A stretch of DNA of 64,000 nucleotides from Saccharopolyspora kobensis (GTDB lineage: Bacteria; Actinomycetota; Actinomycetes; Mycobacteriales; Pseudonocardiaceae), in contig NZ_FNVB01000010.1 in NCBI RefSeq assembly GCF_900108315.1, forward strand, positions 1 through 64,000, written 5' to 3'. Below, in pieces: positions 16,941 through 25,254 of this stretch. The position numbers were made by a program, and so were the translations under genes. Below the pieces are notes generated by a model. That model was not told the DNA's origin. It saw nothing but the letters and a program-made list of their open reading frames with translations, and searched no databases. How positions within the stretch are numbered: the stretch's first letter is position 1; each line of letters opens with the position of its first letter.

Positions 16941-17887
16941 GAGCTCAGCGCCTTGACCACCCGGGACGGGCTCGGGCGCCCGAGCCGCTCGGCCATCCAG
17001 ACGCTGGTCTCCACGAGCTTGCCGAGGTCGACGCCGTGCTTGATGCCCAGCCCTTCGAGCATCCACACCAGGTCCTCGGTCGCGAGGTTGCCGGTGGCCG
17101 ACTTCGCGTACGGGCAGCCGCCCAGACCACCCGCCGAGGAATCCACAGTGGACACGCCGTGCTGAAGGGCGGCGAAGGTGTTGGACAGCGCCTGGCCGTA
17201 GGTGTCGTGGAAGTGCACCGCCAGCCGGTCCACCCCGATCCCGGCCGCGACGAACCCGCGCAGCAGCGCCGAGACGTGCCCCGGCGTCGCCACGCCGATG
17301 GTGTCGCCCAGCGACAGCTGGTCGCAGCCCATCTCCAGCAGCCGCTTGCCCACCGAGACGACCTGCTCGACCGGCACCGCGCCTTCCCACGGATCGCCGA
17401 AGCACATCGAGATGTACCCGCGCACCGACAGGCCCTCGCCGACCGCGCGCCGCACCACCGGGTCGAACATCGCGAACTGCTCGTCCAGGCCGCGGTTGAG
17501 GTTGCGCCGGGTGAAGGTCTCGGTCGCGGAGGCGAAGATCGCGATGTCGCGCACCTGCGACTCCAGCGCCCGGTCCAGGCCCTTCGCGTTGGGCACCAGC
17601 ACCGGGTAGCGGATGCCGGGCACCCGCTGCAGGCCGGCCAGCAGCTCGGCGGCATCGGCCAGCTGCGGGACCCACTCCGGCCGCACGAAGCTGGTCGCCT
17701 CCAGCACCGGCAGCCCGGCGTCGGCCAGCCGGTCCAGGAACTCCAGCTTCACCTCCACCGGGACCGCCTGCTTCTCGTTCTGCAGCCCGTCGCGCGGCCC
17801 GACCTCCCAGATCGTCACCGCCGCGGGCAACTCGCCCGGCTCCGGCGCGGCCACCTGCATCGGCAGTCCCAGTTCACGCGGTCCCAT
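16937..17887 (-). CDS. mvaB: hydroxymethylglutaryl-CoA lyase
   Basis: A 316-aa class I aldolase-like enzyme that cleaves HMG-CoA to acetoacetate and acetyl-CoA, the last step of leucine breakdown. Seen are the entry motif EVGPRDGLQNE (about residues 28-38), the metal-binding HFHDTYGQ, and the lyase signature GGLGGCPYA with its catalytic Cys. Length matches bacterial MvaB. The ATG at 17887 has GGGAGGG very close; a second ATG ten codons inside is possible. The stop overlaps the cbiZ start. Confidence 0.94.
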   Translation of the reverse strand: MGPRELGLPMQVAAPEPGELPAAVTIWEVGPRDGLQNEKQAVPVEVKLEFLDRLADAGLPVLEATSFVRPEWVPQLADAAELLAGLQRVPGIRYPVLVPNAKGLDRALESQVRDIAIFASATETFTRRNLNRGLDEQFAMFDPVVRRAVGEGLSVRGYISMCFGDPWEGAVPVEQVVSVGKRLLEMGCDQLSLGDTIGVATPGHVSALLRGFVAAGIGVDRLAVHFHDTYGQALSNTFAALQHGVSTVDSSAGGLGGCPYAKSATGNLATEDLVWMLEGLGIKHGVDLGKLVETSVWMAERLGRPSPSRVVKALSS

Positions 17888-17921
17888 CAGCCCTCCCGTG
17901 TCCAGCGGGCACCCGACCGGC

Positions 17922-18443
17922 TCATCGACCCACCGGTCCGCGGTAGCCCCGATCGTCCCGCGGGTCGTCGTTCACCTCGCGGTACAGCAGCGTGTGGACC
18001 TTCTCCACCTGCGGAATGTCGTCGAACTCCAGCGGCTCGTCCGAGGCGGATTCGACGATCAGCGTGCCGCAGCCCAGCATCCGGTCGATCAGGCCGTGCC
18101 GGAAGCGCACCGAGTTGATCCGGGACATCGGGATGTCGATGCCGCTGCGGGTGAACACGCCCTCGCGGACCATCAGCCGGTGCGTGGTGACCACGAAGTG
18201 CGTGGTGCGCCAGCGCACCAGCGGCGCCAGGGTGAACCAGATGACCAGGATCGCGCCCACCACCGCCAGCGCGATCCACGCAGGCAGGTGCCAGGAGAAC
18301 GGGGCGAGCAGCGCCGCCGCGTAGGAACCGCCACCGACGACCACGAAGAGGATCAGCACCGGGACGAGCAGCATCTTCCAGTGCGGGTGCTTGTGCACGA
18401 CCACGAACTCGTCCTCGCCGAGCAGGTCGTCTGGGTAGGCCAC
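17922..18443 (-). CDS. PH-domain (bPH2/DUF304) membrane protein
   Basis: A 173-aa protein with two hydrophobic segments (about 26-47 and 54-77) followed by a bacterial PH-like domain (RWRTTHFVVTTHRLMVREG to VEKVHTLLYREV). Members are small envelope proteins of unknown role. GTG start with GAGGAGGGGG at good spacing. Located between HMG-CoA lyase and birA; M. tuberculosis Rv3278c, beside birA, is of the same type. Confidence 0.88.
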   Translation of the reverse strand: MAYPDDLLGEDEFVVVHKHPHWKMLLVPVLILFVVVGGGSYAAALLAPFSWHLPAWIALAVVGAILVIWFTLAPLVRWRTTHFVVTTHRLMVREGVFTRSGIDIPMSRINSVRFRHGLIDRMLGCGTLIVESASDEPLEFDDIPQVEKVHTLLYREVNDDPRDDRGYRGPVGR

Positions 18444-18507
18444 CGGTTCCCCCTCCTCTTGCCGCGTCGCCGATCACGGTACCGCTCGCGGCCGCCCGCG
18501 CCCGCGA

Positions 18508-19335
18508 TCAAGCCCGCCGCACGTGCACGACGTCGCCCGCCGAAACCGCGGTCGTCAGCCCGCTCTCGGCGCGCACCATCAGCCGGCCCTCGACGTCGAT
18601 GCCGGTCGCGACGCCCCGCAGCTGCTCATCGGGCCCGAGCTCGACCCGCACCTGCTGCCCCACGGTGCTGCACAGCTGCCGGTACCGGTCGAGCAGCCCG
18701 CTGCGCACCACGTCACCGGAAGCGGCCCGCCAGCGGTCGTCGACCGCGGCGAACGCCGTGAGCAACGCCACTGCGAACTCCTCGCGGTCGACCTCCCCGC
18801 CCTCCGCGACCAGCGAGGTCGCGGGCAGCCCGCCCGCGCCCCGGGGCAGTTCGTCGCGCTGCTGCAGGAGGTTGACGCCCATGCCCAGGACGAGCGCGAG
18901 CCCGTCCGGCCCGGCCACCGCCTCGCCCAGGATCCCGGCCGCCTTCAGCCACTCGTCGCCGCTGCCGAGCAGCAGGTCGTTCGGCCACTTCAGCGAGGCG
19001 CGCACGCCGGTGGTGCGCTGGACGGTCTCGGCGAGCGCGACACCGGCGATCAGCGGCACCCAGGACACCGCGGACTGCGGCACGTCGGGCCGCAGCAGGA
19101 CGCTGACGAACAGCCCGCGGCCGCGCGGCGAGGTCCACTGGCGCTGCATCCGGCCGCGCCCGGCCTCCTGCTCCTCCGCGATCAGCACGGTCCGGTCGGC
19201 GGCGCCCCGGCTCGCGGCGGCGGCCAGGTCGGTGTTCGTCGAACCGGTCACGGTCACCACGTCGAGCGCGGCGTAAGGCCCGCCGTCGACCAGCCGAGCC
19301 CGCAGCCGTCCACCATCCAGCAGCACAGGATTCAC
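18508..19335 (-). CDS. birA: biotin--[acetyl-CoA-carboxylase] ligase BirA
   Basis: A 275-aa monofunctional biotin protein ligase that activates biotin with ATP and attaches it to carboxylase carrier domains. The ATP/biotin loop GRGRMQRQW (about residues 79-87) and KWPNDLL are present. No N-terminal helix-turn-helix is visible, so it is not a repressor. The carboxylase genes often next to birA in relatives are not in this window. A TAGGCT -10 element 6 nt before the GTG shows a leaderless transcript. Confidence 0.93.
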   Translation of the reverse strand: MNPVLLDGGRLRARLVDGGPYAALDVVTVTGSTNTDLAAAASRGAADRTVLIAEEQEAGRGRMQRQWTSPRGRGLFVSVLLRPDVPQSAVSWVPLIAGVALAETVQRTTGVRASLKWPNDLLLGSGDEWLKAAGILGEAVAGPDGLALVLGMGVNLLQQRDELPRGAGGLPATSLVAEGGEVDREEFAVALLTAFAAVDDRWRAASGDVVRSGLLDRYRQLCSTVGQQVRVELGPDEQLRGVATGIDVEGRLMVRAESGLTTAVSAGDVVHVRRA

Positions 19336-19341
19336 CCCCCA

Positions 19342-19347
19342 AGCCTA
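19342..19347 (-). promoter_or_regulatory. -10 hexamer TAGGCT of leaderless birA
   Basis: On the minus strand TAGGCT, 6 nt, then the GTG start at 19335. Confidence 0.6.
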
Positions 19348-19409
19348 TGCCGCGACTGGACCGCCCTCCCGCGGAGCTGGGATGATGCGGGGAGCAGGGA
19401 GGAGGAGCC

Positions 19410-19730
19410 ATGACTTCGGTCGTCGACGCACCGCACCGGCGGATCACCCTCGACGAGGTCCGCGCCCACCGCGATGAGATCTACCGAATCGCGGAGCAGT
19501 ACGGCGTCAGCAACGTCCGGGTGTTCGGTTCCGTCGCCCGCGACGAGGCCGACGACGACAGCGACCTGGACCTCCTGATCGACGTCGCGCCCGGGCACGG
19601 TCTCTTCGCGATGGCCGGGTTCGCGCTCGACGTAGAGGAACTGCTCAACGTCTTCACCCAGGTAGTGACCCCGAACGGGCTGAAGGAACGCATCCGGGAC
19701 GAAGTGCTCACCGACGCGGTGCCGGTTTGA
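19410..19730 (+). CDS. MNT-domain nucleotidyltransferase antitoxin (MntA-like)
   Basis: A 106-aa minimal nucleotidyltransferase. The motif GSVARDEADDDSDLDLLID places G40-S41 and the metal aspartates D52 and D54 in the GSX10DXD pattern, so it is catalytically competent by sequence. In the HEPN/MNT (type VII) systems this enzyme AMPylates a tyrosine of the HEPN toxin and silences it. GGGAGGAGGAG precedes the ATG. Its stop overlaps the TTG start of the HEPN gene. Located at an accessory insertion point after birA. Confidence 0.9.
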   Translation: MTSVVDAPHRRITLDEVRAHRDEIYRIAEQYGVSNVRVFGSVARDEADDDSDLDLLIDVAPGHGLFAMAGFALDVEELLNVFTQVVTPNGLKERIRDEVLTDAVPV

Positions 19731-20071
19731 AGCGCGCGACCCCGCAACGGCTCGCCGACATCATCGATGCCATCGAAGGCATCCAGCGCTACGCGCCTTC
19801 GGACAAAGCATCCTTGGCAACGGACGAGGTGACGCAACTCGCTCTGATCAGGCTTGTCGAGATCGTTGGCGAAGCCTCCAACCACGTGGACAAAGCCGTC
19901 CAGCAAGCACACCCCGAAGTGCCGTGGCGCGCGATCATCGGAATGCGCAACCGCGTCGTGCACAGCTACTGGGAAGTCGATGTGCAGATCCTTTGGGACG
20001 TCGTGACGATCGAGATCCCCAAGCTCCTCCCGCAGGTCCGCGCGATCCTGGCCGCCATCGAGAACCGGTAG
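19727..20071 (+). CDS. HEPN-domain (DUF86, HepT-like) RNase toxin
   Basis: A 114-aa all-helical HEPN protein. The ribonuclease motif RX4HXY is intact (R74, H79, Y81 in RNRVVHSY); the tyrosine is the known AMPylation target in HepT proteins. With the upstream MNT gene it forms a toxin-antitoxin pair, which in other bacteria cleaves tRNA or mRNA and can act in plasmid stability or phage defence. The TTG start overlaps the antitoxin stop (TTGA), so translation is coupled. Confidence 0.9.
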   Translation: MKRATPQRLADIIDAIEGIQRYAPSDKASLATDEVTQLALIRLVEIVGEASNHVDKAVQQAHPEVPWRAIIGMRNRVVHSYWEVDVQILWDVVTIEIPKLLPQVRAILAAIENR

Positions 20072-20123
20072 CCACGGCCCCACTTTCGGCTGTGTCCGGT
20101 TGGTGATCTTGGTTCGTATCGTG

Positions 20124-20143
20124 CCTCCGAGACTTCTCGGAGG
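20124..20143 (+). promoter_or_regulatory. stem-loop masking the ribosome binding site of the S15 peptidase
   Basis: A perfect 8-bp stem CCTCCGAG/CTCGGAGG with a 4-nt loop. The 3' arm contains the GGAGG (20139-20143) that serves the TTG at 20152, so folding would block translation. Confidence 0.5.
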
Positions 20144-20151
20144 TGGGCACG

Positions 20152-22056
20152 TTGCGGAGACGTTGGTGGGCGCTGCCGTGCGCGGCACTGGTGCTGACCG
20201 GGATCGCTCCCGGCGCGGCGGCCGAGCAGGCGCCGGTGCAGGTCAGGGACGGGCGCAGCCAGCCCGTCTTCACCGCCGACCCGGTGCGGGAGACGGTGTG
20301 GGTGGAGACCGGGCTGGACGGCGACGGCGACGGCGTGGTCGACCGGGTCGCCGCGGACGTCGTCCGGCCGTCCGGCACCGACCGGCCGGTCCCGGTGATC
20401 ATGGATGCCAGCCCGTACTACTCGTGCTGCGGACGCGGCAACGAGAGCGAGCTGAAGACCTACGACGAGCAGGGCAGGCCGGTCGGCTTCCCGCAGTTCT
20501 ACGACAACTACTTTGTGCCGCGCGGGTACGCCACCGTGCTGGTCGACCTGTCGGGCACCAACCGCTCCGAGGGCTGCGTGGACGTCGGCGGCGCGTCCGA
20601 CATCACCTCGGCGAAGGCCGTGGTGGACTGGCTCAACGGCCGCGCACCCGGGTTCGACGCGCCGTCCGGCGGCGGGCCGGTCGAGGCGGGCTGGTCCACC
20701 GGCGACGTCGGCATGATCGGCAAGTCCTACGACGGCACGATCGCCAACGGCGTGGCCGCCACCGGTGTGGAGGGACTGCGCACCATCGTGCCGATCGGCG
20801 CGATCAGCTCCTGGTACGACTACTACCGCTCGGACGGCGTGTCCTTCGGCTTCAACCCCTCCGGGCTGGCGCGGACCGTCGAGGAGGGCGGCCGCCCGGA
20901 CTGCGGCCCGGCCAAGCAGGAGCTCGACGCCGGGTCCCCAGCCAACGGCGACGTCACTCCGATGTGGACCGAGCGGGACTACGTGCCGAACGCCGACCGG
21001 GTCACCGCGAGCGTGTTCGCGGTGCACGGCCTCGGCGACCTCAACGTCAAGACCCTGCACCTCGGGCAGTGGTGGGACGCGCTGGCCGAGCGCGACGTGC
21101 CGCGCAAGCTGTGGCTGAGCCAGACCGGGCACGTCGACCCGTTCGACTTCCGCCGCGCGGAGTGGGTCGAGACCCTGCACGCCTGGTTCGACCACTGGCT
21201 GCTCGGCGTGGACAACGGGATCACCGAGGAGCCCGCCGCCAGCGTCGAACGCGCGCCGGACGTCTGGGCGGACGAGCCGACCTGGTCCGGCGAGCTCGCG
21301 AAGGACACCGTGCTGCACCCGCGCGAGGACGGGCTCGGCACGCAGCCCGGCAGCGGCACCGCGTCGTTCACCGATGACCCGTCGCTCGACGAGTACGACT
21401 GGGCGGCCGACCCCGACCAGCCGTCGCCGGCCCGCGCGCTGTTCAGCACCGCGCCGCTGACCAGCGACGTCCGGATCGCCGGGACCGGTTCGGTCACCGT
21501 CACCGCCACGCCGAGCACGCCGACGGCGCACCTGTCCGCGATGCTCGTCGACTACGGACCGGCCACCACCCGCGACTACCTGGGCCGCGGTGAGGGGATC
21601 CGCACCCTGCAGACCGAGTCCTGCTGGGGCGAGAACCGCCCCGGCGACGACGCCTGCTACTTCGACACCGAAGCGACCACGACCGACGTGGACTTCGAGA
21701 TCATCGCGCGCGGCTGGGCCGACCTGGCCAACCACGAATCGCTGTCGGAGGAGCGCCCGCTGGAGCCGGGCGAGCCGCAGACCATGACGTTCCGGCTGGC
21801 CACCACCGACCACGTGGTGCCCGCCGGTCACCGGCTGGCGCTGATCATCGGCGGCACGGACAGCGCGTTCATCGTCGCCCCGCGCCAGCCCGGTGAGATC
21901 GGCCTGGACCTGAGCGCCACCTCGGTGACGCTGCCGGTCGTCGGCGAACTCCCCGCGCTGACCGCGGCCGGGCCGGACAAGCCGAGCGTCCGCCCGGAAC
22001 GCGTCCCGGCGCGACCGGACGTCCAGCTCAACCGGGACGTCCTGCCGGGCAGCTGA
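20152..22056 (+). CDS. secreted Xaa-Pro dipeptidyl-peptidase / CocE-type S15 hydrolase
   Basis: A 634-aa alpha/beta-hydrolase. A signal peptide (RRRWWALPCAALVLTG to about residue 24) indicates export. The nucleophile motif GKSYDG holds S192, and LSQTGHVDPF supplies the triad His; a C-terminal jelly-roll domain (X-Pro dipeptidyl-peptidase C-terminal) follows. Family members release X-Pro dipeptides or hydrolyse esters. The TTG at 20152 is preferred over the GTG at 20143 because GGAGG lies 8 nt before the TTG but overlaps the GTG. It is convergent with the lyase gene, sharing a terminator. Confidence 0.88.
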   Translation: MRRRWWALPCAALVLTGIAPGAAAEQAPVQVRDGRSQPVFTADPVRETVWVETGLDGDGDGVVDRVAADVVRPSGTDRPVPVIMDASPYYSCCGRGNESELKTYDEQGRPVGFPQFYDNYFVPRGYATVLVDLSGTNRSEGCVDVGGASDITSAKAVVDWLNGRAPGFDAPSGGGPVEAGWSTGDVGMIGKSYDGTIANGVAATGVEGLRTIVPIGAISSWYDYYRSDGVSFGFNPSGLARTVEEGGRPDCGPAKQELDAGSPANGDVTPMWTERDYVPNADRVTASVFAVHGLGDLNVKTLHLGQWWDALAERDVPRKLWLSQTGHVDPFDFRRAEWVETLHAWFDHWLLGVDNGITEEPAASVERAPDVWADEPTWSGELAKDTVLHPREDGLGTQPGSGTASFTDDPSLDEYDWAADPDQPSPARALFSTAPLTSDVRIAGTGSVTVTATPSTPTAHLSAMLVDYGPATTRDYLGRGEGIRTLQTESCWGENRPGDDACYFDTEATTTDVDFEIIARGWADLANHESLSEERPLEPGEPQTMTFRLATTDHVVPAGHRLALIIGGTDSAFIVAPRQPGEIGLDLSATSVTLPVVGELPALTAAGPDKPSVRPERVPARPDVQLNRDVLPGS

Positions 22057-22102
22057 CCCGGTCGGCGGGGGAGGCGCGAGACCTCCCCCGCCGACCGGGT
22101 CA
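22054..22102. terminator. bidirectional terminator spanning both stop codons
   Basis: A perfect 21-bp inverted repeat (22054-22074 and 22082-22102) with a 7-nt loop. Its outermost TGA and TCA are the actual stop codons of the two convergent genes. Confidence 0.85.
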
Positions 22103-22813
22103 GGGCGCGACGTCGGCGTACTCGCTGCCGATCTTCAACGCGTCGATCTCGTTGACCACGGCATCGCCCTCGGCGCCGTAGACGCCCCACTTCGGGTGGT
22201 TCTCGCTGTCGAAGGTCCGGCACGCCCAGCGCTGCGAGCCGTCGCTGAACGTCTGGCGCTCGCCGTTGAACCAGAGCTCGACCCAGCCGCCGGTGGTCTC
22301 GTCGGACAGGTGCAGGCCGAGCACGATGTCGTGCCACTCACCGGCCTGGATCGGCTGGTCCCAGATGACCCTGGTCTCGTCGGGCTGGCGCTGCAGCAGC
22401 GAGAGCTTGCCGTCGATGACCTTGAGGACCACCGGGTAGTTCTGGATGTGGCTGCCGTAGGACTTCCACTGGAAGGTGGCGTTGTTGTCCACGGTGCTGG
22501 ACAGCCTGCTCCGCCAGCCCAGGTAGTAGGTGGAGCCGTTCCGGAAGTCGTACTCCTGGCCGTCGACCTTGATGCCGCGGCTCTCGCACCGCCGCAGGCC
22601 GGCCGGCTTGTCGTAGCGCCACACCGCGCCCTGCTCCGGATCGTCGACCGCCGTGACGCTGCCCGGATCGGCGCACTCCGAGCCGATGTGCGCGAACACA
22701 CCGGTGCCGTTGGAGGCGTCGCCGTCCCACATGACCGCCGCGGAGGCCGAAGGCGCCGACGCCACGAGCAGCATCGCCGCCAACAGGGCCACGGCGGGAG
22801 TTCTCCCGACCAT
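22100..22813 (-). CDS. secreted polysaccharide lyase-like (heparin lyase I fold) protein
   Basis: A 237-aa protein with a clear signal peptide (VALLAAMLLVASAPSASA, residues 8-25). The mature part is a beta-rich jelly-roll: WDGDASNGTGVF, STYYLGWRSRLS, NATFQWKSYGS, WHDIVLGLHLS and GWVELWFNGE. This is the pattern of heparin lyase I/PL20-type polysaccharide lyases (PF14099). The substrate is unknown, probably a uronate-containing glycan. Good ribosome binding site GGAAGGG. Shares a terminator with the S15 peptidase and probably acts outside the cell with it and the S1 protease. Confidence 0.8.
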   Translation of the reverse strand: MVGRTPAVALLAAMLLVASAPSASAAVMWDGDASNGTGVFAHIGSECADPGSVTAVDDPEQGAVWRYDKPAGLRRCESRGIKVDGQEYDFRNGSTYYLGWRSRLSSTVDNNATFQWKSYGSHIQNYPVVLKVIDGKLSLLQRQPDETRVIWDQPIQAGEWHDIVLGLHLSDETTGGWVELWFNGERQTFSDGSQRWACRTFDSENHPKWGVYGAEGDAVVNEIDALKIGSEYADVAP

Positions 22814-22893
22814 GATGTTCCCTTCCGGCGGCGGATGCCCAGATCTACCGGACGCCGCGGCCCGGTGTCCAGGCCGTTCACCCGAACCGCAGC

Positions 22894-22940
22894 GGGCGGC
22901 GGAACCGAGTCCTCCGCAGTGGAGTCCGGTTCCGCCGCCC
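22894..22940. terminator. hairpin downstream of the S1 protease gene (1)
   Basis: A 14-bp stem, 22894-22907 with 22927-22940. Lies between the protease stop (22987, minus strand) and the lyase start, followed by a second hairpin. Confidence 0.6.
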
Positions 22941-22944
22941 GTGC

Positions 22945-22978
22945 CCGTGAGCGCTATGGCCCCCCGAAGCGCTCACGG
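22945..22978 (-). terminator. terminator hairpin of the S1 protease gene
   Basis: An 11-bp perfect stem, 22945-22955 with 22968-22978, starting 9 nt after the protease stop codon. No T tract, as is usual in high-GC actinomycetes. Confidence 0.7.
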
Positions 22979-22986
22979 ACGGGATA

Positions 22987-24132
22987 TCAGCCCGTGACCA
23001 GGCGCAGGCCGTAGGCGCTGAGCGCCTCCTGGACCGGCTGGAAGTAGGTCGTTCCGCCGGAGCTGCAGTTGCCCGAACCGCCCGAGGTCATGCCCTGGGC
23101 CTGGGTGCCGCTGATGAACGAGCCACCCGAGTCACCCGGCTCGGCGCAGGCGTTGGTGCGGGTGAGACCGGTGACGGTGCCCTCGGCGTAGCGCACGGTC
23201 TGGTTCATCGCCTGCACCGATCCGCAGCGCCACCCGGTCGTCGAACCGGAGCGGCAGATCGACGAGCCGACCGGGGCCACGGTCGCGCCGGACACCGCGC
23301 GGGTGCTGCCGTTGTACATGTTCACCAGCGCGCGCGGCGTCCAGTTGGAGTTGGCCGAGACCCACGCGTAGTCGTTGCCGGGGAACGACGAGCCCTGGAA
23401 CGTGCCCATCGCGACCTGGTTGTACCCGGAGACCGCCGTGCCCGGGCGACCGCAGTGCCCGGCGGTGACCATCCCGGCGCCACCGGACGAGGTGCGCACC
23501 GCGAAGCCGACCGAGCAGCGCCCGCCCATGTAGTAGGCGTCACCGCCGCGGAGGTCGTAGAAGGTGCGCGGCGACTCGGCCACCTCTTCCACCCGCACCG
23601 AGTCGTCGATGGCGCGGGCCCGCGCCAGGAAGTCCTCGGTGGCGGAGTCGGCCTCGGCGCGGTTGACCGACACCACGACCGAATTGGACCGCACGTCCAC
23701 GTACCAACCGGTGATCGACTGCGGCGCAGTCGCTTCCATTCCATCCAAAGTGGACTTCGTCGCGTCGAGTTCGCGCTCGGTGTTGGACACCACCACGGCG
23801 TCCGCACCGGCTTCGCGCGCCGCCTGCGCCGCGCGCCCGTCGGTGACCGCGAGGACGAGCTTCCCGCTCGCCTCGTCGAAGTAGGAACCGGCGAACGCCT
23901 CGCCCGCGCTCCCGCGCAGCTTCTCGTTGAGCTGGATCGCGCGGGCTTCCCGCGCCAACCGGTCCTGCGCCTGCTGCGCGGTCAGGCCGAAGTCCCGCTG
24001 CATGGCGGCGAGCAGCTCCGGGGCCGCCTGATCCGGTGCCGGTGCTGCGGTGGACGGCACTGCCACCGCGGCGAGCGTGCCCGCTGCCAGCACGGCCGCA
24101 CCGAGCAACCGGATGGTTCTGCTCCGACTCAT
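22987..24132 (-). CDS. secreted S1 serine protease of the streptogrisin/alpha-lytic type
   Basis: A 381-aa preproprotease. A signal peptide (1-30) is followed by a propeptide (to about 190) of the alpha-lytic protease type that folds the enzyme, then a chymotrypsin-like domain. The catalytic triad is H226 (TAGHC), D254 (GNDYA) and S335 (GDSGG). Cysteine pairs C206/C227, C293/C303 and C329/C356 fit streptogrisin disulfides. There is no extra C-terminal domain. It should be self-processed outside the cell and degrade proteins. ATG preceded by GGGAGA. Confidence 0.95.
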   Translation of the reverse strand: MSRSRTIRLLGAAVLAAGTLAAVAVPSTAAPAPDQAAPELLAAMQRDFGLTAQQAQDRLAREARAIQLNEKLRGSAGEAFAGSYFDEASGKLVLAVTDGRAAQAAREAGADAVVVSNTERELDATKSTLDGMEATAPQSITGWYVDVRSNSVVVSVNRAEADSATEDFLARARAIDDSVRVEEVAESPRTFYDLRGGDAYYMGGRCSVGFAVRTSSGGAGMVTAGHCGRPGTAVSGYNQVAMGTFQGSSFPGNDYAWVSANSNWTPRALVNMYNGSTRAVSGATVAPVGSSICRSGSTTGWRCGSVQAMNQTVRYAEGTVTGLTRTNACAEPGDSGGSFISGTQAQGMTSGGSGNCSSGGTTYFQPVQEALSAYGLRLVTG

Positions 24133-24482
24133 GGTCGTCTCCCTCGATCCGAAATTGGGCAGGGATCACCCGCGCACGGCCGGTCCGGCCGCGATGCGCG
24201 GGAGCTGGTGCCCCGGCACCCGCATGCCGGGGATGAGGTGGCACCGCCCGGATCCCGGGTCGGCGCTGCGTAGGAGGGGGTGAACCGCGCCGCAGCGGTT
24301 CGCGTAGAAGGACATTAAGGAGCCGGTACCTGAACCGGACACCACCTTTCGGAGCATCCTGAGCGCGAAAACCCCGCCATGCCACGAGCTTTCAAGGTCG
24401 ACGCGGCGAACGGCAGCACTCCGGATACGCCGAGCGGACCGATGCCCGCGCAACCGGCGAGGACACCTCCGCTTCACCGGAA

Positions 24483-24528
24483 CGCAACTTCAATGGAAAT
24501 CAGGCGTGCGATTTCAATTGAAGTTGCG
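24483..24528. repeat. palindromic repeat element 3 (paired units)
   Basis: Arms 24483-24500 and 24511-24528 form an 18-bp inverted repeat with one mismatch around TTCAATGGAA/TTCAATTGAA cores. It is the only copy in a divergent rather than convergent gap. Confidence 0.8.
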
Positions 24529-24605
24529 CGTCTCGCCGGTGCGCCGGGGCCCGACGGCTTCGCTCCCGGCTCGGCACCCGCACGGGCACCGAGCCGGGCC
24601 GGCTC

Positions 24606-24611
24606 TACGAT
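24606..24611 (+). promoter_or_regulatory. -10 hexamer TACGAT of leaderless maf
   Basis: TACGAT, 7 nt, then the GTG at 24619; no Shine-Dalgarno sequence. Confidence 0.6.
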
Positions 24612-24618
24612 CGGCGGC

Positions 24619-25254
24619 GTGCGCTTCGTGCTTGCCTCCGCTTCGCCCGCTCGCCTGTCCGTGCTGCGCTCGGCCGGGATCGAGCCGCTGGTGCGGGTTT
24701 CCGGCGTCGACGAGGACGCGCTGACCGCTTCGCTGGGCGATCCCGCGCCCGCCGAGCTGGTCAGCGCGCTGGCGCAGGCCAAGGCCGATGCGGTCGCCGC
24801 CGAGATCGGCGCCGAGGAACCCGACGCGGTGATCGTCGGCTGCGACTCGATGCTGCTGATGGCGCACGGCGAGATCGCCGGCAAGCCCGGCACCCGCGAA
24901 GCCGCCGCCGAGCGGTGGGCGCAGAACGCGGGCAGCAGCGGTGAGCTGCTGACCGGGCACGCGATCGTCCGCCTCCGGGGCGGCGAGGTCACCGCGCGCG
25001 CCAACGGCCACCTGGGCACCACCGTGCGCTTCGGCGAGCCGAGCGAGGCCGAGCTGGAGGCCTACCTCGCGACCGGCGAGCCGCTGCACGTGGCGGGCGG
25101 GTTCACGCTCGAAGGCTTCGGCGGCTGGTTCATCGAGGGCGTCGACGGCGATCCGTCGAGCGTGCTCGGCATCAGCCTCCCGCTGACCCGCAAGCTGCTG
25201 GCCCAGGTCGGCGTCAGCGTGGTGACGCTGTGGAGCTCGCCGACTGCGGAGTGA
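24619..25254 (+). CDS. maf: Maf-family nucleoside triphosphate pyrophosphatase
   Basis: A 211-aa house-cleaning NTP pyrophosphatase that hydrolyses dTTP/UTP or modified nucleotides. Motifs are the opening LASASPARLSVLR, the Asp/Ser of VIVGCDSMLL, GKPGTREAA and the C-terminal GFTLEGFGGWFIEGVDGDPS. Canonical Maf proteins often read SxSPRR at the start; here it is SASPARL, as in actinobacterial members. The GTG at 24619 begins the conserved fold and lies 7 nt after a -10 hexamer. The maf-birA association is conserved in actinomycetes. Confidence 0.93.
   Translation: MRFVLASASPARLSVLRSAGIEPLVRVSGVDEDALTASLGDPAPAELVSALAQAKADAVAAEIGAEEPDAVIVGCDSMLLMAHGEIAGKPGTREAAAERWAQNAGSSGELLTGHAIVRLRGGEVTARANGHLGTTVRFGEPSEAELEAYLATGEPLHVAGGFTLEGFGGWFIEGVDGDPSSVLGISLPLTRKLLAQVGVSVVTLWSSPTAE

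Larger units (their letters stand above)
24133..24618. other. gene-free interval between S1 protease and maf
   Basis: Divergent promoter region. It holds a hairpin at 24212-24233 (CCCCGGCA/TGCCGGGG), palindromic repeat element 3 and the leaderless promoter of maf. No credible gene is seen. Confidence 0.6.

Noticed and set aside
24483-24528. Insertion sequence ends
   Set aside because: No transposase frame or target duplication lies between or beside the inverted repeats.
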